Of a DNA stretch of 63,179 nt, positions 25,825 through 34,788 are shown piece by piece. This stretch comes from Alphaproteobacteria bacterium (GTDB taxonomy: Bacteria > Pseudomonadota > Alphaproteobacteria > Caulobacterales > Hyphomonadaceae): contig JAAANZ010000120.1 in the NCBI GenBank assembly GCA_009909065.1, positions 1 to 63,179 on the forward strand, written 5' to 3'. The notes beneath the pieces were generated by a model. It worked only from the letters and a program-made list of their open reading frames with translations. It ran no database searches and was not told the origin of the DNA. The stretch's first letter is position 1; every line of letters begins with the position of its first letter. The position numbers were made by a program, and so were the translations under genes.

Positions 25825-27225
25825 TCAGGACGTTCGATCCGTGTCCTCCGTGTCCGCGTCCGGGCGGATGCCCTGTGCGGCCAGTGGACCGGCGCGCATG
25901 ACCCAGATGATCAGTAAGGCGGCCGGCACCGTGAACAGAGCCGTGACAAAGAAAAATCCCGCCCAGCCGATCATTTCGGACAAGGGGCCTGATGTCGTGG
26001 ATGCGACCATTTTGCAAAAAAGGGAATAGGCGGAGCTGAAAAGCGCATATTGCGTGGCCGCAAACCGTCTTTCCGTCAGCGATGACAGATAGGCGATGAA
26101 AACCGCGCCAACGAAACCGGCGGCAAGATTGTCGGCCAGGATGACCGTGAAAAGCCCCCAGACCGGCGGCGTGTCCACTTCAGCGCCGGCCAGGCCGGCT
26201 GCGGCGGCATCGAGTTCCGGTCCTCCCGCAAGGGCCAGCGCGGCGAAGGCGCCATTGGTGACAAGCGTAATGACCGCACCGACGAGAAGCGCCGGCATCA
26301 AGCGATACTTCACGGCGATAAACCCGCCCAGAAAGCCGCCGACCACCACCGGCCAGGGGCCGAACAACCCGGTGATCCAGCCGACCGTCGCGCGGGAATA
26401 GCCGAGATCCACATAAAACGGGCTCGCCATGACGCCCATTGTGAAATCGCTCAGCCGGTAGAGCGCCACAATGGCCAGGACCGGGACGACCCAGCGCCCG
26501 AAACGCGCGACGATTTGCCAGAAGGGTTCGACCACCGCCTCGCGCATCCGACGTGCGAAGGATTTGTCGGCATCGATATTGCGCGCTTCATGCGCCGGCT
26601 CGCCGATCAAAAGGATGACACAGGCGACCAGAACCATTGTGGCGGCGCTCACCAGGTAAGCGGTCGTCCAGCTGGTGGCGTCGGCAATCACCATTCCCAG
26701 CCCGGCGAACATGATCGCGAACCGATAGCCAAGGATATAGACGGCGGCCATATTGGCCTGCTCATCATTCGGGGCCGCCTCGATCCGCCAGGCATCGACG
26801 GAAATGTCGAGCGTGGCCCCCGAATAGGCAAGCAGGAGCGCACCGGCGACTGTCAGGGTCAGCCCGGCGGCCGGGTCCGACAGGCCGATTATGGCCAGAC
26901 CCGCCGCCGTGCCCGCCACGGCCAGCATCATCCAGCTCCGCCGCTGTCCGAGCCGGCCCGTCAGCCATGGCAGGCGCAGGCGATCCACCAGCGGCGCCCA
27001 GAGCACTTTCAGGGAATAGGCGAGGCTGACCGCATAAAAGCCACCGATCACCGAGCGCTCGATCCCGATCTCGCGCAGCCAGAAGGAGAGTTTCGAGAAC
27101 ACCATCATCAGCGGCAGGCCGGATGCAAAGCCGAGCACGAGCATCGCCGCGATACGCCATTTCAGGTATGGCCGGAGACTTTCGCGCCAGTCGCGCGGCG
27201 CCTGTGTGTCGGCTGTCGAACTCAT
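25825..27225 (-). CDS. AmpG-like MFS transporter
   Basis: A 466-residue protein with about 12 membrane segments of the AmpG/PAT group. Its N-terminal part reads GFASGLPLMMVFSKLSFWLRE, then FYAVSLAYSLKVLWAPLVDRL, which are typical AmpG motifs. AmpG imports anhydro-muropeptides for cell-wall recycling; the substrate here is inferred. The ATG at 27225 overlaps the stop of the hybrid kinase gene as ATGA, so the two are made together. Confidence 0.88.
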   Translation of the reverse strand: MSSTADTQAPRDWRESLRPYLKWRIAAMLVLGFASGLPLMMVFSKLSFWLREIGIERSVIGGFYAVSLAYSLKVLWAPLVDRLRLPWLTGRLGQRRSWMMLAVAGTAAGLAIIGLSDPAAGLTLTVAGALLLAYSGATLDISVDAWRIEAAPNDEQANMAAVYILGYRFAIMFAGLGMVIADATSWTTAYLVSAATMVLVACVILLIGEPAHEARNIDADKSFARRMREAVVEPFWQIVARFGRWVVPVLAIVALYRLSDFTMGVMASPFYVDLGYSRATVGWITGLFGPWPVVVGGFLGGFIAVKYRLMPALLVGAVITLVTNGAFAALALAGGPELDAAAAGLAGAEVDTPPVWGLFTVILADNLAAGFVGAVFIAYLSSLTERRFAATQYALFSSAYSLFCKMVASTTSGPLSEMIGWAGFFFVTALFTVPAALLIIWVMRAGPLAAQGIRPDADTEDTDRTS

Positions 27226-28700
27226 GCCGCGCCGGATATGCTGGCAGGCTTGGTCCATTTCACGGCCAGCCTGCGCAGGGTCTCCGGGTCGATCGGCTTG
27301 GCGGCCACCTGGCTCGCGCCGGCCTCGCGCGCATCGCGTTCAACCTGCGGATTGATTTCCGCCGAAATCGCGATCACTGGAACCTCTCGGCCTGCCTCGC
27401 GCAGGCGACGCGTCGCCTCGAACCCGTCCATGACCGGCATACGCAAATCCATGAAGACGAGATCGGGGGTGACATTGTCCATCGCTTCGAGCGCCTCCAC
27501 ACCTGTGGCGGCGACTGTGACGGTGAATCCGGCCGATTCCAAGGCGCGGCGTGCAATCAGCGCATTGACCGGATTGTCATCGGCGATGAGCACGCGCCCG
27601 GACGCGCATGCAGAAGGACGGGCTTCTTCCGGCGCCGCCCCCGACTGCGCCAGCCAGACCCGCTCAACCAGTGAGGAGGCGCGAAGCGGGCGCACCAGCC
27701 ATCCGGCACAGCCCATTTCACGGAACGAGCCTATGGCCCCGCGATCCTCCGGCCTGAGCACCACAAGGGCCGGAGCGGCCCTGGCCAGCGACCGGATCGC
27801 GGGCGCCGGCAATTCGGCCGCCAGGAGCAGCACATCGCAGGCCCTGGCGCGTGCCAGATCCGCACTGTCGATACAGAGCGGAACGGCGCGGGCATCGATG
27901 AGGGAACCCGCCGCGGCCAGCAGCGTGGCGGGCGGCAGGCCGACAAGGCCGACACGGTTGTCAAGGCGGGCCAGGTCATGCGCCGGCGCGCGTTCGGATT
28001 TGGCGAGCGGTATCTGGACCTCGAAACAGGTTCCCAGCCCTTTCTCGCCGCTCACGCGGATTTCCCCGCCGAGAAGATGCGTCAGCCGCCGGGCAATGGA
28101 CAGCCCGAGTCCGACCCCGCCATCCTTCTGCGCGTCGCCGGCAGTGGCCTGGCGGAAGGCCTCGAAAAGGGCCTCTTTCTGGCCGGCATCGATTCCCGGC
28201 CCGGTATCGATCACGCGCCAGGTCACGCCGGTCTCGCCCGGAATGATATCCAGAAGAACGCCGCCGCGTTCAGTGAATTTGAGCGCATTGCCGACCAGGT
28301 TGAACAGGATCTGGCGAAGGCGTCCGGCATCGCCGCGGCGCGTGGCCGCTGGCAGGTGCAGGGCCCGCGAGGCCATGTCGAGCCCGCTGGCATGGGCGCG
28401 CGGACTGAGCAGTTCAACCACTTCGCGCGCCAGGCCCACGGGGCAGAAATCCTCTGCCTCCAGTTCCACGCGCCCGGAATCGAGACGGGCATGGTCGAGC
28501 ACATTGTTGAGCAGGTCGAGCAGGCGCGCGCCGGAATTGCGGATCGATTCGGCATATTCGCGCTGGGCGGGACTGAGTTCGGTTTCCAGGAGAAGGGACA
28601 CCGTGCCCAGAATGCCATTGAGCGGGGTCCGGATCTCGTGGCTCGCCGTGGCGAGGAACGTCTCCTGGGGCGTGGTCTTGTCGTCATCGGCCATCTGCAT
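27222..28700 (-). CDS. Soluble hybrid histidine kinase/response regulator
   Basis: A 492-residue signalling protein. It begins almost at the H box: ATASHEIRTPLNG with His21, then the N box NLVGNALKFTE, DTGPGI and GGVGLGLSIARRL. Residues about 245-350 look like a receiver without its Asp, and 368-480 form a true receiver with the phospho-acceptor in VFMDLRMPVMDG (Asp418). There is no sensor or membrane segment, so input must come from a partner. It is coupled to the AmpG-like gene by a four-base overlap and lies 30 bases after comM. Confidence 0.92.
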   Translation of the reverse strand: MQMADDDKTTPQETFLATASHEIRTPLNGILGTVSLLLETELSPAQREYAESIRNSGARLLDLLNNVLDHARLDSGRVELEAEDFCPVGLAREVVELLSPRAHASGLDMASRALHLPAATRRGDAGRLRQILFNLVGNALKFTERGGVLLDIIPGETGVTWRVIDTGPGIDAGQKEALFEAFRQATAGDAQKDGGVGLGLSIARRLTHLLGGEIRVSGEKGLGTCFEVQIPLAKSERAPAHDLARLDNRVGLVGLPPATLLAAAGSLIDARAVPLCIDSADLARARACDVLLLAAELPAPAIRSLARAAPALVVLRPEDRGAIGSFREMGCAGWLVRPLRASSLVERVWLAQSGAAPEEARPSACASGRVLIADDNPVNALIARRALESAGFTVTVAATGVEALEAMDNVTPDLVFMDLRMPVMDGFEATRRLREAGREVPVIAISAEINPQVERDAREAGASQVAAKPIDPETLRRLAVKWTKPASISGAA

Positions 28701-28730
28701 GCCTGTGCCACAGCGATACTGAGCAGGGCC

Positions 28731-30204
28731 TTAACGGGCCAGCGAGGCGCGGGCCGGCGAATCCTCGCTGCCTGGCAGTCGGCGCCGATAGGACAATGCC
28801 TCCGCGAGATGGATGCGGCGCACGCCATCGCTGCCATCCAGATCGGCAATCGTTCGCGCCACTTTCAGGACGCGGTGATAGGCGCGCGCTGTCAGGCTGA
28901 GCCGGGCGGCCGCATCGGCCAGAAGGGCATTGCCGGCGGCGTCCGGCGCCGCGATCCTGTCAAGTTCGGGAACCGGCGCATCGGCATTGAGCGGACGTCG
29001 CGTGTCACTCCCGGCCCCTTCGAAACGCTCCGCCTGCGCCTGGCGGGCCTCGGCCACCCGCGCAGCGGCCGCCTCGCTTCCCTCGGACGGGGCCGGCAAG
29101 GCCAGGTCCATCGCCGTGACCGGGGCGACATCGAAGAACAGGTCGATGCGATCGACAAAAGGCCCGGAGAGGCGTGACTGGTAATTGAGCGCGCATTTCG
29201 GTCCGCGCCGACAGGCCGATTCGCCGGGTCCGCCGCCGCATTTGCATGGATTCATCGCGCCGATGAGCTGGAAGCGTGCCGGATAGCGCACATGCCGGTT
29301 CGCCCGCGAAACAATGGCTTCGCCCGCCTCCAGCGGCTGGCGCAGGCTGTCGAGCACCTGAGCGGGAAATTCCGGCAATTCATCGAGGAAAAGCACGCCA
29401 TTATGGGCAAGCGACACCTCGCCGGGCCGGGCCTTCAGCCCGCCGCCGACCAGAGAAGCCATGGACGCGGAATGATGCGGCGCGCGGAACGGACGCGCGC
29501 GCGACAAACGGCCACGCTCCAGCAGTCCCGCAACGGACTGGATTTGCGAGACTTCCAGCAACTCGCGGGCCGAAAGCGCCGGCAGGAGGCCCGGCAGGCG
29601 CTGGGCCAGCATCGACTTGCCCGATCCCGGCGGGCCGCAGAGAATGAGGTTGTGCCCGCCGGCGGCCGCGATTTCGAGGACACGCTTGACGCCTTCCTGG
29701 CCCTTGACATCGCGAAGGTCGGAACAGGCTGGCTGCCGCAATCGCCTCCCCGCCGGCCCAGGCCGCTTCCGATCCGCAGATTTCCGGGCAGACCAGGCGA
29801 AGCCCCAGCGATTCCGCACCCATCGCCGCCGGAAGTACGCCGATCGTCTCTCCAAGCTGGCCATCGAGCGACAGCTCCCCGATGGCGGCATGCCCATCCA
29901 GTGAATCCGGCGCGATCACCCCCATCGCCGCGAGAACGGCCAGGGCAATCGCGAGATCATAATGGCTGCCCTCCTTCGGCATGTCCGCGGGGGCGAGGTT
30001 GACGACGATCCGCTTGGGCGGAAGCGCCAGGCCGATTGCGGCGAAGGCGCACCGCACCCGCTCGCGGCTCTCGGCCACCGCCTTGTCCGGCAGACCGACA
30101 ATTCCGAAATACGTTCCTCCGCCGGTGATCTGCACCTGCACATCGACCGGGCGCGCCTCGATCCCTTCGAAGGCGAAAGTCGTGATCCGGCTGACCATGG
30201 CCAC
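28731..30204 (-). pseudogene. comM: ComM/YifB-family AAA ATPase, reading frame disrupted
   Basis: The N-terminal half (30204 to about 29735) is a good YifB/ComM N-domain: ITGGGTYFGIVGLPDKAVAE, NLAPADMPKEGSHYDL and IGELSLDG. After AWAGGEAIAAASL the frame is lost. The C-terminal half continues in another frame from SDLRDVKGQEGVKRVLEIAA (about 29730) to the stop at 28731, with Walker A GPPGSGKSMLAQ and the Mg-chelatase region. The usual linker of roughly 30-40 residues between the halves is almost absent, so a short out-of-frame deletion at about 29721-29735 is more likely than a single-base error. ComM is a helicase for branch migration in transformation. A perfect LexA box lies upstream. Confidence 0.85.
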
Positions 30205-30244
30205 CCCCCTTCAACTCCATGATGAAGGATTAGCATACACCAAC

Positions 30245-30259
30245 GAACAAATAAAGAAC
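30245..30259 (-). promoter_or_regulatory. LexA box upstream of comM
   Basis: On the minus strand the site is GTTCTTTATTTGTTC, an exact match to the alphaproteobacterial SOS box GTTC-N7-GTTC. It lies 41 bases upstream of the comM ATG at 30204, in the gap after gshB. Confidence 0.75.
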
Positions 30260-30274
30260 GAATTCGGCTCCGTC

Positions 30275-31219
30275 CTACCCGATCCGGCGGTCGACCGCGT
30301 CCCAGAAGGCCGCGCAGGCATCAGCGCCGGAAAACCGCCTGAGCTCCTGAACACCGGTCGGGGAGGTGACATTGATTTCGGTCAGGCGCCCGCCGATCAC
30401 ATCAATACCCACAAGCACGAGCCCGCGCGATTTCAGCTCCGGGCCAATCACGCGGCAGATCCTTTGGTCGGCCTCCGACAATCCGCTCGGCTCGGCCGTC
30501 CCGCCGACATGCAGGTTGGATCGGGTCTCGCCGGGTTTCGGGCGCCGGTTGATCGCGCCGACCGGTTCGCCGTCAACCAGGATGATACGCTTGTCGCCCT
30601 CGCTGACGGCCGGCAGGAAGGCCTGCGCTATGATCGGCTCCCTCGAGCGCTCCAGGAACATTTCCATCAGGGAGGCAAAATTGGTGTCATCCTCGCGAAG
30701 GCGGAAGACACCGACGCCGCCATTCCCATAGAGCGGCTTGAGGATGATGTCGCCATGGCGGTGCCTGAAATCCATGATTTCCTCGCCGCAGCGGGAGATC
30801 ACGGTCGGCGGCACAAGCTCCGGCCAGAGCAACGGAAACAGTTTTTCCGGGCTCGAGCGCACCTGCGACGGCTCGTTCAGGACGAGCGTCTCGCCGGTGA
30901 CCTGTTCGAGAAGATGACAGGCGGTGATATAGGCCATGTCGAAGGGCGGGTCCTGGCGCATGAGGATGATATCGACATCCCCTGCAAGGTCGAGCGTTTG
31001 CCCGGATTCGAAGATGCCGGGCTTTTCGGCCACGCGCTGAACACGCGCCGGTCGGGCCTGCGCGAGCACACGGCCTTCGCGGTAGCTCAGATCGCCCGGA
31101 CCATAGACCCACATATCATGCCCGCGCGCCTGCGCTGCCTCCATCAGGGCGAAACTGGTATCACCCTCAATATCGACATTCTCCAGCGGGTCCATCTGTA
31201 TGGCGACGCGCAGCGGCAT
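30275..31219 (-). CDS. gshB: Glutathione synthetase
   Basis: A 314-residue ATP-grasp enzyme that adds glycine to gamma-glutamylcysteine in the last step of glutathione synthesis. The start MPLRVAIQMDPLENVDIEGD, MRQDPPFDMAYITACHLLE, ILKPLYGNGGVGVFRL and NVTSPTGVQELRRF are the standard family motifs. Length is normal. It precedes comM by 70 bases, but the LexA box between them suggests that comM has its own promoter. Confidence 0.97.
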   Translation of the reverse strand: MPLRVAIQMDPLENVDIEGDTSFALMEAAQARGHDMWVYGPGDLSYREGRVLAQARPARVQRVAEKPGIFESGQTLDLAGDVDIILMRQDPPFDMAYITACHLLEQVTGETLVLNEPSQVRSSPEKLFPLLWPELVPPTVISRCGEEIMDFRHRHGDIILKPLYGNGGVGVFRLREDDTNFASLMEMFLERSREPIIAQAFLPAVSEGDKRIILVDGEPVGAINRRPKPGETRSNLHVGGTAEPSGLSEADQRICRVIGPELKSRGLVLVGIDVIGGRLTEINVTSPTGVQELRRFSGADACAAFWDAVDRRIG

Positions 31220-31272
31220 GGGGCCCCTCCCGGACAGCTAGCACGGCAGGCCCGTTGCCCGGGCCGCCGGCA

Positions 31273-31950
31273 TCAGTATGCGCCGCCGAGCAGATCGCGC
31301 TCGCCGGCTTGTTCGCCAGCATATGCCCCCGCCGGAGCGTCTTGATAAGCCCCGCCTTCAAGCCGCGCTGCCTGCGGGCGCGGGTCACGCACACGCACGA
31401 AGGACACAACCTGCTTGACACCGCCGACATAAGAAGCCTTTTCAGCGGCCGCCTGCAACTCGCCGCGGCTGCGCGCAATGCCCATCAGATAAACCACGCC
31501 GTCATACGTCTCGATATTGAAATTGTAGCTCTTCACACTGCTGGAGCCGAACAGCGCTGCGCGCACCCGCGCCGTGGTGATCTCGTCTGAGACATTCTTG
31601 ACGAAGCCGCCGGGCGGTTCGATCCGGATCTCATTGGCCACGTCTCGCGTGCGTTCGACGCTCCAGGCGATATCCTCGGCCTTCACGCGCTGCTCGGGTG
31701 TGTTCACCCGGCCTGACAGCAGGACAAGTCCGCCCGACACTTCCACATCGACCTCGCCATAACCGCCCCGTTCCGAGAGGAGACGCGCCTTGACCTCGCT
31801 GGACGTGGTCGCATCGTCAAACGCCTCGCCCATGGTGCGCTCCTGGGCGGCCGCGACGCCGGCCGCGCCGGCTGCGCCCACCGCCGCGGCGGCACATCCC
31901 GTCAGCGGCAGAAGGCCAAGCGTTGCCAGGACCAGAATTCGCGATGACAT
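31273..31950 (-). CDS. BON-domain lipoprotein (DolP/OsmY-like)
   Basis: A 225-residue lipoprotein with lipobox PLTGC (Cys19). Two BON domains follow (about residues 48-112 and 123-190), seen from VDVEVSGGLVLLSGRVNTPE and YNFNIETYDGVVYLMGIARS. These domains bind phospholipids; in E. coli the relative DolP maintains outer-membrane integrity. The C-terminal tail is rich in Ala, Gly and Tyr. The neighbourhood (yraN, rsmI, LpoA-like) matches the E. coli yraM-yraN-yraP region, which supports a DolP-like role. Confidence 0.92.
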   Translation of the reverse strand: MSSRILVLATLGLLPLTGCAAAAVGAAGAAGVAAAQERTMGEAFDDATTSSEVKARLLSERGGYGEVDVEVSGGLVLLSGRVNTPEQRVKAEDIAWSVERTRDVANEIRIEPPGGFVKNVSDEITTARVRAALFGSSSVKSYNFNIETYDGVVYLMGIARSRGELQAAAEKASYVGGVKQVVSFVRVRDPRPQAARLEGGAYQDAPAGAYAGEQAGERDLLGGAY

Positions 31951-31992
31951 GAACGGTCTCCCTTCGTTGTCTCGATCTTGTCGCCGTTCTGG

Positions 31993-32370
31993 TTAATACT
32001 CGGTTGGGGCAAAATCAGGGCGCCAAGCATCGCGCACATGGACAGGTATGCGCCAGGGCTGCACCGCGACAAGGTCATATCTGTGCCCATGATCGCGAAA
32101 ACGCGGACGGCGCGACGCCCAGGTTTCAGCCGCTGCCGCAATCCGTGCCCAGTTGGCCGGTCGGACCGCGCGCAGGGCATCATCAAGCCGCGCGCGCGTC
32201 TTGACCTCGACAAAGACGAGGGTCGCGCCGCGCAGCGCGACGAGATCGATCTCGCCGCGCCGGCTGCGCACACGGCGCTCGAGAATGGAATAACCCTTAA
32301 GGCGCAGTAACAGCGCGGCCAGGTTCTCCGCCATGCGTCCACGGCGTTCGGCCTGCCGGCGGTCAGCCAT
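31993..32370 (-). CDS. yraN: YraN family protein (UPF0102)
   Basis: A 125-residue protein with an endonuclease-like fold. The family core is visible: AENLAALLLRLKGYSILERR, RRGEIDLVALRG, LVFVEVKTR. These carry the Asp and Glu-x-Lys residues of the PD-(D/E)xK nuclease core, although activity has not been shown for most members. It overlaps the rsmI stop by eight bases, as is usual for this pair. Confidence 0.93.
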   Translation of the reverse strand: MADRRQAERRGRMAENLAALLLRLKGYSILERRVRSRRGEIDLVALRGATLVFVEVKTRARLDDALRAVRPANWARIAAAAETWASRRPRFRDHGHRYDLVAVQPWRIPVHVRDAWRPDFAPTEY

Positions 32371-33283
32371 CGCCCTCGTCCTTCAGTTTCAGCGCACGCT
32401 GATAGGCCGCGCGGCGCGACAGCCCCATCGTCTGGGCCACTTCATCGGCGGCAGCCCGGGTCGGGGCGCGGCGCAGGGCGGATCTCAGGGCCGAATCGAT
32501 ATCCTCATCGCGGGCCGGGCCGGGCAGGGGCGGGCCGGCCATCACCATGATCTCGCCCTTTGGCGGGCCCGCCTCGCCATAATGGCTGGCCAGGTCACCC
32601 AGTTCGCCGCGCCGTGTCTCCTCGAACAGCTTCGTCAGTTCGCGGGCGACTGCGCCTTTCCTCCCGGCTCCGAGAATATCGGCCATATCGGCCAGGAGCT
32701 GACCAAGACGCGAGCCGCTTTCATAGATCACGAGCGTGGCGGGCACATCCTCCAGACGCTCGAGCCAGCTGCGCCTGGCCGCACGTCTTGGCGGCGGGAA
32801 TCCGGCAAACAGGAACCGGTCGCTTGGCAGTCCCGAGATCACGAGGCCCGCCAGCAATGCCGACGGTCCCGGCACAGGATGCACCGCGATCCCCTCGGCG
32901 GCGGCCTCGCGCACCAGCTTGTAGCCCGGATCGGAGACAAGCGGTGTGCCGGCATCGCTGGTCAGGGCAATGCGGGCCCCTGACAGGAGGCTTTCGATCA
33001 GTTCCGGGCGCCGGCGCGCCCCATTATGGTCATGATAGGGCGTCACTTTCGCGCGGATGCCGTGAGCGTCCAGGAGTTTGCGCGCCACACGCGTATCCTC
33101 GGCAAGCACCTCATCGCACGATGCAAGCGTGTCGAGCGCCCGCAGAGTGATGTCACGCAGATTGCCGATCGGCGTGGAGACGATGTAGAGGCCTGGCGCG
33201 AACTCGGTTATCGCCTGTTGCGGGTCGCCGGGCCTGGCCCTAGTGTCCCGCTGGGCCCGGCCTGAAGGATCTGAGGAGGACAT
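32363..33283 (-). CDS. rsmI: 16S rRNA (cytidine(1402)-2'-O)-methyltransferase
   Basis: A 306-residue SAM-dependent enzyme of the tetrapyrrole methylase fold that methylates C1402 in the ribosomal P site. Motifs: PGLYIVSTPIGNLRDITLRA, LAEDTRVARKLL, ALTSDAGTPLVSDPGYKLV and PGPSALLAGLVISGLPSDRF. The ATG at 33283 gives a normal N-terminus; an earlier ATG at 33319 would run into the divergent gene. Its start lies only two bases from the start of the LpoA-like gene on the other strand. Confidence 0.96.
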   Translation of the reverse strand: MSSSDPSGRAQRDTRARPGDPQQAITEFAPGLYIVSTPIGNLRDITLRALDTLASCDEVLAEDTRVARKLLDAHGIRAKVTPYHDHNGARRRPELIESLLSGARIALTSDAGTPLVSDPGYKLVREAAAEGIAVHPVPGPSALLAGLVISGLPSDRFLFAGFPPPRRAARRSWLERLEDVPATLVIYESGSRLGQLLADMADILGAGRKGAVARELTKLFEETRRGELGDLASHYGEAGPPKGEIMVMAGPPLPGPARDEDIDSALRSALRRAPTRAAADEVAQTMGLSRRAAYQRALKLKDEGDG

Positions 33284-33285
33284 CG

Positions 33286-34593
33286 GTGAAACCATTGCGC
33301 GTCTTGGCCGCCACGCCAAGCCTTATCCTTGCCGCACTGTGTCTTGCAGCCTGTGCCAGTACACCGCCAAGACCGCCAGCGCCGATCTCGACGGGCGAAC
33401 CAAGGGTCGATCCCCAGCCGCAGCGCACCGGGCCCGATACCGGCGCCCATGGTGGGGTTGCGACCGGCGATCTCGGCGATCTGTCGAACATGGCGGAAGG
33501 CGAGACGCGCGGCCTGACGCCCCCGCACATGACCGGGCGGGACATCACGCGCGCCGCCGTCCTGTTACCGTTCAGCCATCCCAACCGCCGCGTACGCAGT
33601 GAGGCCCAGGGCATGCTGGCGGGCATTGAAATGGCGCTTTTCGAAAAGGCCGGCGATGGTTTCCTGATCATGCCGAAGGACACGGGCGGCTCGGCCGACC
33701 GGGCCGCGACACTAGCCGAGGAAGCCATTTCCGAAAGGGCCGACGTGATCCTCGGGCCCCTGTTTTCGGCAAATGTGCAGGCGGTTCGCTCCATTGCCCG
33801 CGAGAGCGCGGTACCCGTCATCGCCTTCTCCAATGATCCCGAGGCGGCCGGTAGCGGCGCCTGGCTCGCCTCGATCGCGGTGGAAGAGGAGGTGGCCAGG
33901 CTTGTCGACTATGCCGCCCGCCAGGGTGTCGACGCGTTTGCCTTCCTGGGCCCGCGGAGCGATTATGGCCAACGGGTGGAGCGCGCACTGCGCCTCGAGG
34001 TTGTCGGCAATGCCGGCACGATGATTGTCTCGCGTTTCTATGATCCCTCGAATGATGCGCCGGTCGATGCCGCCGAGGCGGTTGCGAATGTGCTCAAGGA
34101 CGAGGTTGAGGACCGCCCCGGCCGTGTGGCCATCCTGATTCCGGAAGAGGGGGTAAAGCTGCGCTCGGTGGCGCCGCTCATCCCCTATTACGGTGTCGAT
34201 TTCCGAAAGCTGAGAATGCTCGGCACCAGCCGATGGAACGATCCGGATCTGTGGCGCGAGCCGACCCTGTCCGGGGGCTGGTTCGCCGCGCCGGCGCCCG
34301 GCGACCTGGAGGCGTTTGCAAAGGCCTATCGCCGCAATTATGGCCGCAAACCGAGTGAACTGGCCAGCCTTGGCTATGATGCCGCGGCTGCCGCGATCCG
34401 CCTCAGCCAGGTGGAGGGGCTTGACCGCGACGGCATCACGCGCGGCGATGGCTTCATGGGACTGAACGGCCTGTTCCGCTTCCGTCCGGGCGGGACCGCC
34501 GAACGCAGCCTCGCAATCATGGAAATCGACCGCGATGAGGGCGCCGTCATGGTGGAACCGGGCCGGCAGAGCTTCGACCCCCCGGTCGGCTGA
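33286..34593 (+). CDS. Penicillin-binding protein activator (LpoA-like) lipoprotein
   Basis: A 435-residue lipoprotein with lipobox CLAAC (Cys23). After a Pro-rich linker, residues 80-430 form a periplasmic-binding-protein-like fold of the LpoA C-terminal type (AAVLLPFSHPNRRVRSEAQG, ADVILGPLFSANVQAVRSIA, RVAILIPEEG, LASLGYDAAAAAIRLSQ). In gammaproteobacteria LpoA activates peptidoglycan synthase PBP1A from the outer membrane. The GTG start has a good Shine-Dalgarno sequence (GGAGGA, 3275-33280 region) five bases upstream. The rsmI-yraN-BON neighbours match the lpoA context in E. coli. Confidence 0.88.
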   Translation: MKPLRVLAATPSLILAALCLAACASTPPRPPAPISTGEPRVDPQPQRTGPDTGAHGGVATGDLGDLSNMAEGETRGLTPPHMTGRDITRAAVLLPFSHPNRRVRSEAQGMLAGIEMALFEKAGDGFLIMPKDTGGSADRAATLAEEAISERADVILGPLFSANVQAVRSIARESAVPVIAFSNDPEAAGSGAWLASIAVEEEVARLVDYAARQGVDAFAFLGPRSDYGQRVERALRLEVVGNAGTMIVSRFYDPSNDAPVDAAEAVANVLKDEVEDRPGRVAILIPEEGVKLRSVAPLIPYYGVDFRKLRMLGTSRWNDPDLWREPTLSGGWFAAPAPGDLEAFAKAYRRNYGRKPSELASLGYDAAAAAIRLSQVEGLDRDGITRGDGFMGLNGLFRFRPGGTAERSLAIMEIDRDEGAVMVEPGRQSFDPPVG

Positions 34594-34620
34594 GACCTTC
34601 GCCGCAGCGGCGCCTCTCAT

Positions 34621-34707
34621 TGGTGCCCCCGGCCCGACTCGAACGGGCACTGCCGAATGGCAAGCGGATTTTGAATCCGCCGCGTCTACCGGTTCCGCCA
34701 CGGGGGC
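34621..34707 (-). tRNA. tRNA-Leu (anticodon CAA)
   Basis: On the minus strand an 87-base gene begins GCCCCCG and ends CGGGGGC-ACCA, with CCA encoded. The anticodon stem GCGGA/TCCGC encloses TTCAAAA, giving anticodon CAA for the TTG codon. A long variable arm (about TTGCCATTCGGCAG) marks a class II tRNA, and the T arm is GCCCG-TTCGAGT-CGGGC. It lies between the LpoA-like gene and exoD, antisense to both. Confidence 0.97.
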
Positions 34708-34788
34708 AGGCGAAAAAGGCGATGCCTTCGGGCGCCGGCCTTGTCAATTGTCTCGACGTGCGCGCCGAACCCGGCTACTGGCCCCGGC

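Noticed and set aside
25608-25901. Possible small gene after AGGAG downstream of ecm
   Set aside because: The AGGAG has no spacer to the ATG, the product is Pro/Arg/Gly-rich, and the frame runs into the ampG-like gene on the other strand.
26515-28722. 735-codon open frame antisense to the transporter and kinase genes
   Set aside because: Composition (Arg/Ser/Pro-rich) and position opposite two real genes mark it as a shadow.
31993-32010. CtrA-like sequence TTAATACTCGGTTGG near the yraN stop
   Set aside because: The second half-site is TTGG, and the position at a gene end does not suit a promoter.
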